Shown: positions 60,351 to 64,000 of the stretch, piece after piece
How the letters are laid out: every line of letters starts with the position of its first letter
How positions within the stretch are numbered: position 1 is the first letter of the stretch
Assembly: GCF_029867415.1 (NCBI RefSeq)
Contig: NC_081186.1
Coordinates: forward strand, 30,569,915-30,633,914
Direction of reading: 5' to 3'
Source: Vicia villosa
Taxonomy: Eukaryota; Streptophyta; Magnoliopsida; Fabales; Fabaceae
DNA length: 64,000 nucleotides
Notes under the pieces: model-generated
The model's database searches: none
Seen by the model: only the letters and a program-made list of their open reading frames with translations
What the model was told of the DNA's origin: nothing
Program-made: the position numbers and the translations under genes

Positions 60351-60500
60351 TTGTGAGTCGACTCACAACTTGTGCAGGTCGACGCATAGAATTTTTTGTC
60401 CCCCTCAGGTTTGCTCAGGTCCACCCATGAGTCGACTCATGCTGGTCTTTTGGGAACCTATAGGTCGACGCATGAGTTCCATAGGTCGACGCACGATGCG
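60351..60500. repeat. Cluster of GTCGAC palindromes
   Basis: TTGTGAGTCGACTCACAA (60351-60368) is a perfect 18 bp palindrome and CATGAGTCGACTCATG (60426-60441) a perfect 16 bp one. They are interspersed with GGTCGACGCAT/C repeats (near 60378, 60462, 60482). The cluster probably lies inside the gypsy LTR that begins at 61100 on minus. Confidence 0.75.
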
Positions 60501-60549
60501 TTTATGCAGAATTTTTCTGCAATTTTTGACATCTTTCCTCTCCCAATCT

Positions 60550-61115
60550 CAGTCTAATCGCACCACAACGGTTCCCACACCAAAATATCATCAATTAACA
60601 TAACATACTACAATTATAACATATTTTAGAGGTCATCTAATACTAAAATCATTCATCAATTCATCAATTTCATCGATTCAACGAAACAACCTAAATCTCC
60701 CAAAATCCCAAATCCTAAACATACAATCCAATTGACCTAAATAATATTCCTAATCAGTATTATCATCTAAAATACGATAAGAGATGTTAATCAGAGAGTC
60801 CCCCCTTACCTTAGTCAAGAATTCTTGGTTGGTCCTCTTCCTCTTCTGCTCCTCTTTCATGTATTCTCCTTTCTCCTCTTTTGCTTCTATTTTTCTTCTT
60901 TTCTCAACTTCTCTATTTTATGAAAGAATAAAATTCAGTTAGTATGGGCCTATCACTTAGCACCCCTCTCTTACTAATCACAACACCAAGCCCAATAACT
61001 CCTTTTTCCATAATTCTTCAATTAAATCCCATCAAATGCCAAATAATTCCAATAATTAATTTAATTCCAATTTAAATTAAGGAAAATATGTGGTGTTACA
61101 ACTCTCCCCCAATAA
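60550..61115 (-). repeat. Ty3/gypsy polypurine tract and start of an LTR
   Basis: On minus, TTTTTCGAGGACGAAAACTC leads into TATTGGGGGAGAGT and then TGTAACACCACAT at 61100. Coding-end sequence, polypurine tract and an LTR starting TGTAACACC form the usual 3' junction of Tekay/Del-type plant gypsy elements. The LTR continues toward lower coordinates past 60550; its far end could not be fixed and may include the palindrome cluster down to about 60200. Confidence 0.55.
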
Positions 61116-64000
61116 AAGAGTTTTCGTCCTCGAAAAAATACCTCAAGTAACGAGTTCCGAATAGGAGTCCTTCATCTGACTCTCTAGTCTCCGGTAATAT
61201 TTCCATCAGTCGGTCCTCAAAATTTCATCTGACATAACCAATAAAAAGCACGTCTGGTGCATTCAAATCTTAACTCTTACGTCGTATTTGACCATCCCAA
61301 GGTGTACCACTCGTTATACCTCAAAAAAGGTTAACAACAATGGAACAATTGAGGTACAACCCACACAATGCGCCCAATGACTGAATAAGACATGAATAGT
61401 CAACCAAACACGTAATCACAGTTGTACACTATTATTCTTCTTACCACCTCGAAATCAAATTCATTTTCAAACTGAAAGAGAACCCAACATCCACGTCAGC
61501 AAGATGTGTAGTATTTCTTTAACCTCTCCATCATAGAAGTTATACATACGCACTAGGATCCCATCCTAGAAAGCGAGATCACACCCTCATTTAGAACAAG
61601 GATCTTTCCATAATCCTATCTGTCGTTCTCAATATCCTACTACCTAATAGCACTGTCATTAGGACATTAACTTATATGCATCTGTCAACAAGGTTGTCAC
61701 TCAACACTAATATAGATTTTCGCTGCACACGTTTGTGCAATGTAATTCCTTACCCATAGCATGATCACACCTGATCGATACTGCAATAATGCATTCCATC
61801 TACCAAACGTACCAACCTTAAACATACTTTTCCATTTGAGTGATAAGATAATACTTACACTTTTCACCAACTGTTTCCTTCAAGAAAACTCAATACTCGT
61901 ATTCCTCATACCATTGAATTTCAACTATCTGACTCCTCTCAAGTCACACCAGCAATCATCCAACATGATACATTCCGTTTTCGCTGCGCTGCTCTGATTA
62001 CTCATTATAATCATCATCACCAATTAGATTTATTAGTTTTACCCAATTCTGACTCTCTTTACTCATTCGTTCAGGAATCATTCTTTATCATACATGGTAC
62101 TAATATACCACTTAGCAACACTTTCTCGCACTCAAAAACAAATTCCTGATTTACTTCCTCTATTTAAACATTCTAATCATCAAAACGAGTACACACAAGT
62201 AATTATAATCACACTCACCAACCTCAATATACCATTGCTTACAAAATAGCTCAAATTGAGTCCCGCTCTTCTCTAAGAATTAAATCAACTTCGTCCTTCA
62301 TAGAGTATAATTCCTCATTATATCTGGAATCTACAATAAAACCTTAACAACGACACAAAATTATTATAGCATCATATAGTATCAACTCATCGTCTTAACT
62401 TTGCCAAATACATACTCGTTAACTACGTACAACCATAATAACATACTCATCATCTTAGAAATTATTCAAAAGAGTTCTAATTCTTCGGCACGACATCCTT
62501 ACATCCTCTAGATTCTAAATCCAACACATAGATCAATACATGTTCTCTACGTATGCTTCTAACATTTTAATTCCTCACTGCCCACGAGTAGTACTCATAA
62601 CACTAACTCCATATCACACTCTTGTTGTGCGACTCTGATTAACTGTCTTAAGTCATTGTCCATTATGTTGCACTCTTTTATATTCACTTCTTCATAAGTT
62701 CACACAACATGGTGAGTGATTATTCTCACGGTTTAATATCCATCACAACTTATACCATTAAGGTAACAAAAAAAGTTTATCCTATTTATATGATTCCATC
62801 TACTACCAACACGAGATTTAGGGTGATCAAGTCCTAAATTTGTCAATAGATAGTCGACAACCATATTTAAGCATAAATAGTCGTTACTACATAATAGTGT
62901 CCTTTCCGAGTTTGCACTCAAACTCATCAACATCGTCATAGCCCAATAATTCACCTTGAGTCTTTACAACTCGCACACTTCCCTCTCATTGGATCTTGTC
63001 GGCGAGACACCAACGTCCAAACATTTCCCATAATCCGCTTCATAGTCACTTAGCATCACACACTTGTTAAGTATTTCCAAACTTCATAATCACTAATATA
63101 CTCGTACATTACTATTCATCTCGTTCCAAATCAAAATCCTCATCTAAGTAAAAGACCGCGACAACATTCATAACTCGTGGTTTTACTCTAAATCCCATGA
63201 CGTCTTTCGCGCCCAAACATCATTCCACTCGGAATCTCAACAAAGTCTTCCTCACATCAATAGGTGTTAGAAATTCTCTACAATTCTTCTTTTATACATA
63301 TCGTTGCTTTGGCATCACAAATACGACTTCAACCATCCTAAAGTTTATTTCACCTTTAATACTAATTCACTCCTCACTAAAATCCATCGGCATTCAAATC
63401 ACCTTTATTATCTAACATCTCATTAACTTATTCATCAACAACATGTTCTTCTCAACTTCGTTTCGAATAGTTGCGGTAATAACCATTCCCATTCAACACG
63501 TTTCATGCTTCCATAACTGAACTTGGAATCTCTCCTTATAGGGTCACCTTTACTGTATTTATAACTCTCCCACAAGGTAGAACATAATCCCTCCTCTTTG
63601 TAGGTTCAAACGGCACATTAATCCGACACTCGGAACTCAAGATATGAATTTTCCAACGTCATCTAAAATGCAACATCGACATCATGCAGCGAAACTCTAT
63701 ATGATATCTCCAAAACTCCTCAAATGGTACATTTAATTCCTAAAATTTATTCTCAACAAAATTTTCAATTATTCCTTCAATCCGTTAAACTCTGACACTG
63801 ACATCCCGTGCAGTACCTACAAACAAGTATAGTTCTAAGAACAAGTGTAACCGCAACTTCACCTCTTTCCAACATCATCCTGTCACAATTAAATATGTTA
63901 CAGCTTCTGCAACCATTATTATAATAGAGTTCATCTTGTTAGCTTTTCAACGCTTCAAACGGAACTCAAATCGGATGTCTAGAACTCCAGTTATGAATTT
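61116..64000. other. Degenerate repetitive DNA, no gene recognised
   Basis: This should be the interior side of the gypsy junction on minus, yet no pol motif survives and no frame exceeds about 80 codons. Words such as CGTTTGAA, GTCGGATT and CTTGAGTTCCGA on minus near 63600-64000 recall LTR-type sequence. I treat it as decayed Ty3/gypsy material of uncertain structure. Confidence 0.45.

Noticed and set aside
62733..62954. Possible small protein on minus in the right-hand region
   Set aside because: 73 codons, no recognised motif and no neighbouring coding sign in decayed repetitive DNA.

Overview
The window is plant nuclear DNA, almost certainly from a legume with a large, repeat-rich genome. 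The tribe Fabeae (pea, vetch, lentil, grass pea) fits best, because Ogre-type Ty3/gypsy elements with LTRs of several kb and env-bearing Sirevirus-type Ty1/copia elements dominate. I cannot fix the species. There is no bacterial-style organisation, CRISPR array or rRNA gene. About 53 kb of the 64 kb is one nested stack of retrotransposons, and only one ordinary host gene is visible.

Layout from left to right. (1) Positions 1-14167 hold Copia-1, a plus-strand Sirevirus-like element whose 5' LTR is cut by the window edge. Its RNase H is split by a 5.1 kb solo LTR of an Ogre-like element (5354-10466, sense on minus, duplication CTATT). (2) Positions 14168-16450 are a fragment of an older minus-strand copy of the same family (Copia-3). 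Copia-1 sits against it on the left and Copia-2 on the right. (3) Copia-2 (minus) runs from its 3' LTR at 16451 through an env-like gene and RT/RNase H. It is split at 23077 by a 29.7 kb Ogre-like element and resumes at 52732-53145, where it is truncated. (4) Ogre-A (23077-52731, minus, duplication CTCTC) has 3840 bp LTRs and an apparently intact coding set: ORF1, gag-protease, and RT with two RNase H domains plus integrase, with a likely intron before RT. (5) Ogre-B (26260-37206, plus, duplication GTCCC) lies inside the 3' LTR of Ogre-A in the opposite orientation. It is a non-autonomous relative with 2.75 kb LTRs, a gag zinc-knuckle remnant and two private tandem arrays.

The nest is up to four levels deep (Copia-3 > Copia-2 > Ogre-A > Ogre-B). 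LTR divergence agrees with the nesting order: about 5 differences in 681 bp for Copia-1, about 4 in 3840 bp for Ogre-A and 1 in 2748 bp for Ogre-B. The youngest insertions are therefore probably tens of thousands of years old or less. I counted these by eye.

To the right, 53146-56000 holds old debris: a CACTA transposon end, a frameshifted copia gag relic and AT-rich spacer. Positions 56001-59351 (minus) are a seven-exon G-type lectin S-receptor-like kinase predicted at 804 residues. All splice junctions are GT-AG and all key kinase residues are present. A short TRIM-like element sits in its second intron. From about 60100 to the end there is AT-rich repetitive DNA with a Ty3/gypsy polypurine tract and LTR start near 61100, and no convincing gene.

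The most interesting material is the pairing of an apparently competent Ogre with a non-autonomous relative sharing its PBS, PPT and LTR 3' module. Also notable are the inverted LTR repeat this creates, the unrelated tandem arrays in the 3' regions, the tRNA-like Pol III boxes inside LTRs, and a candidate separate promoter for the env-like gene of the Sireviruses.
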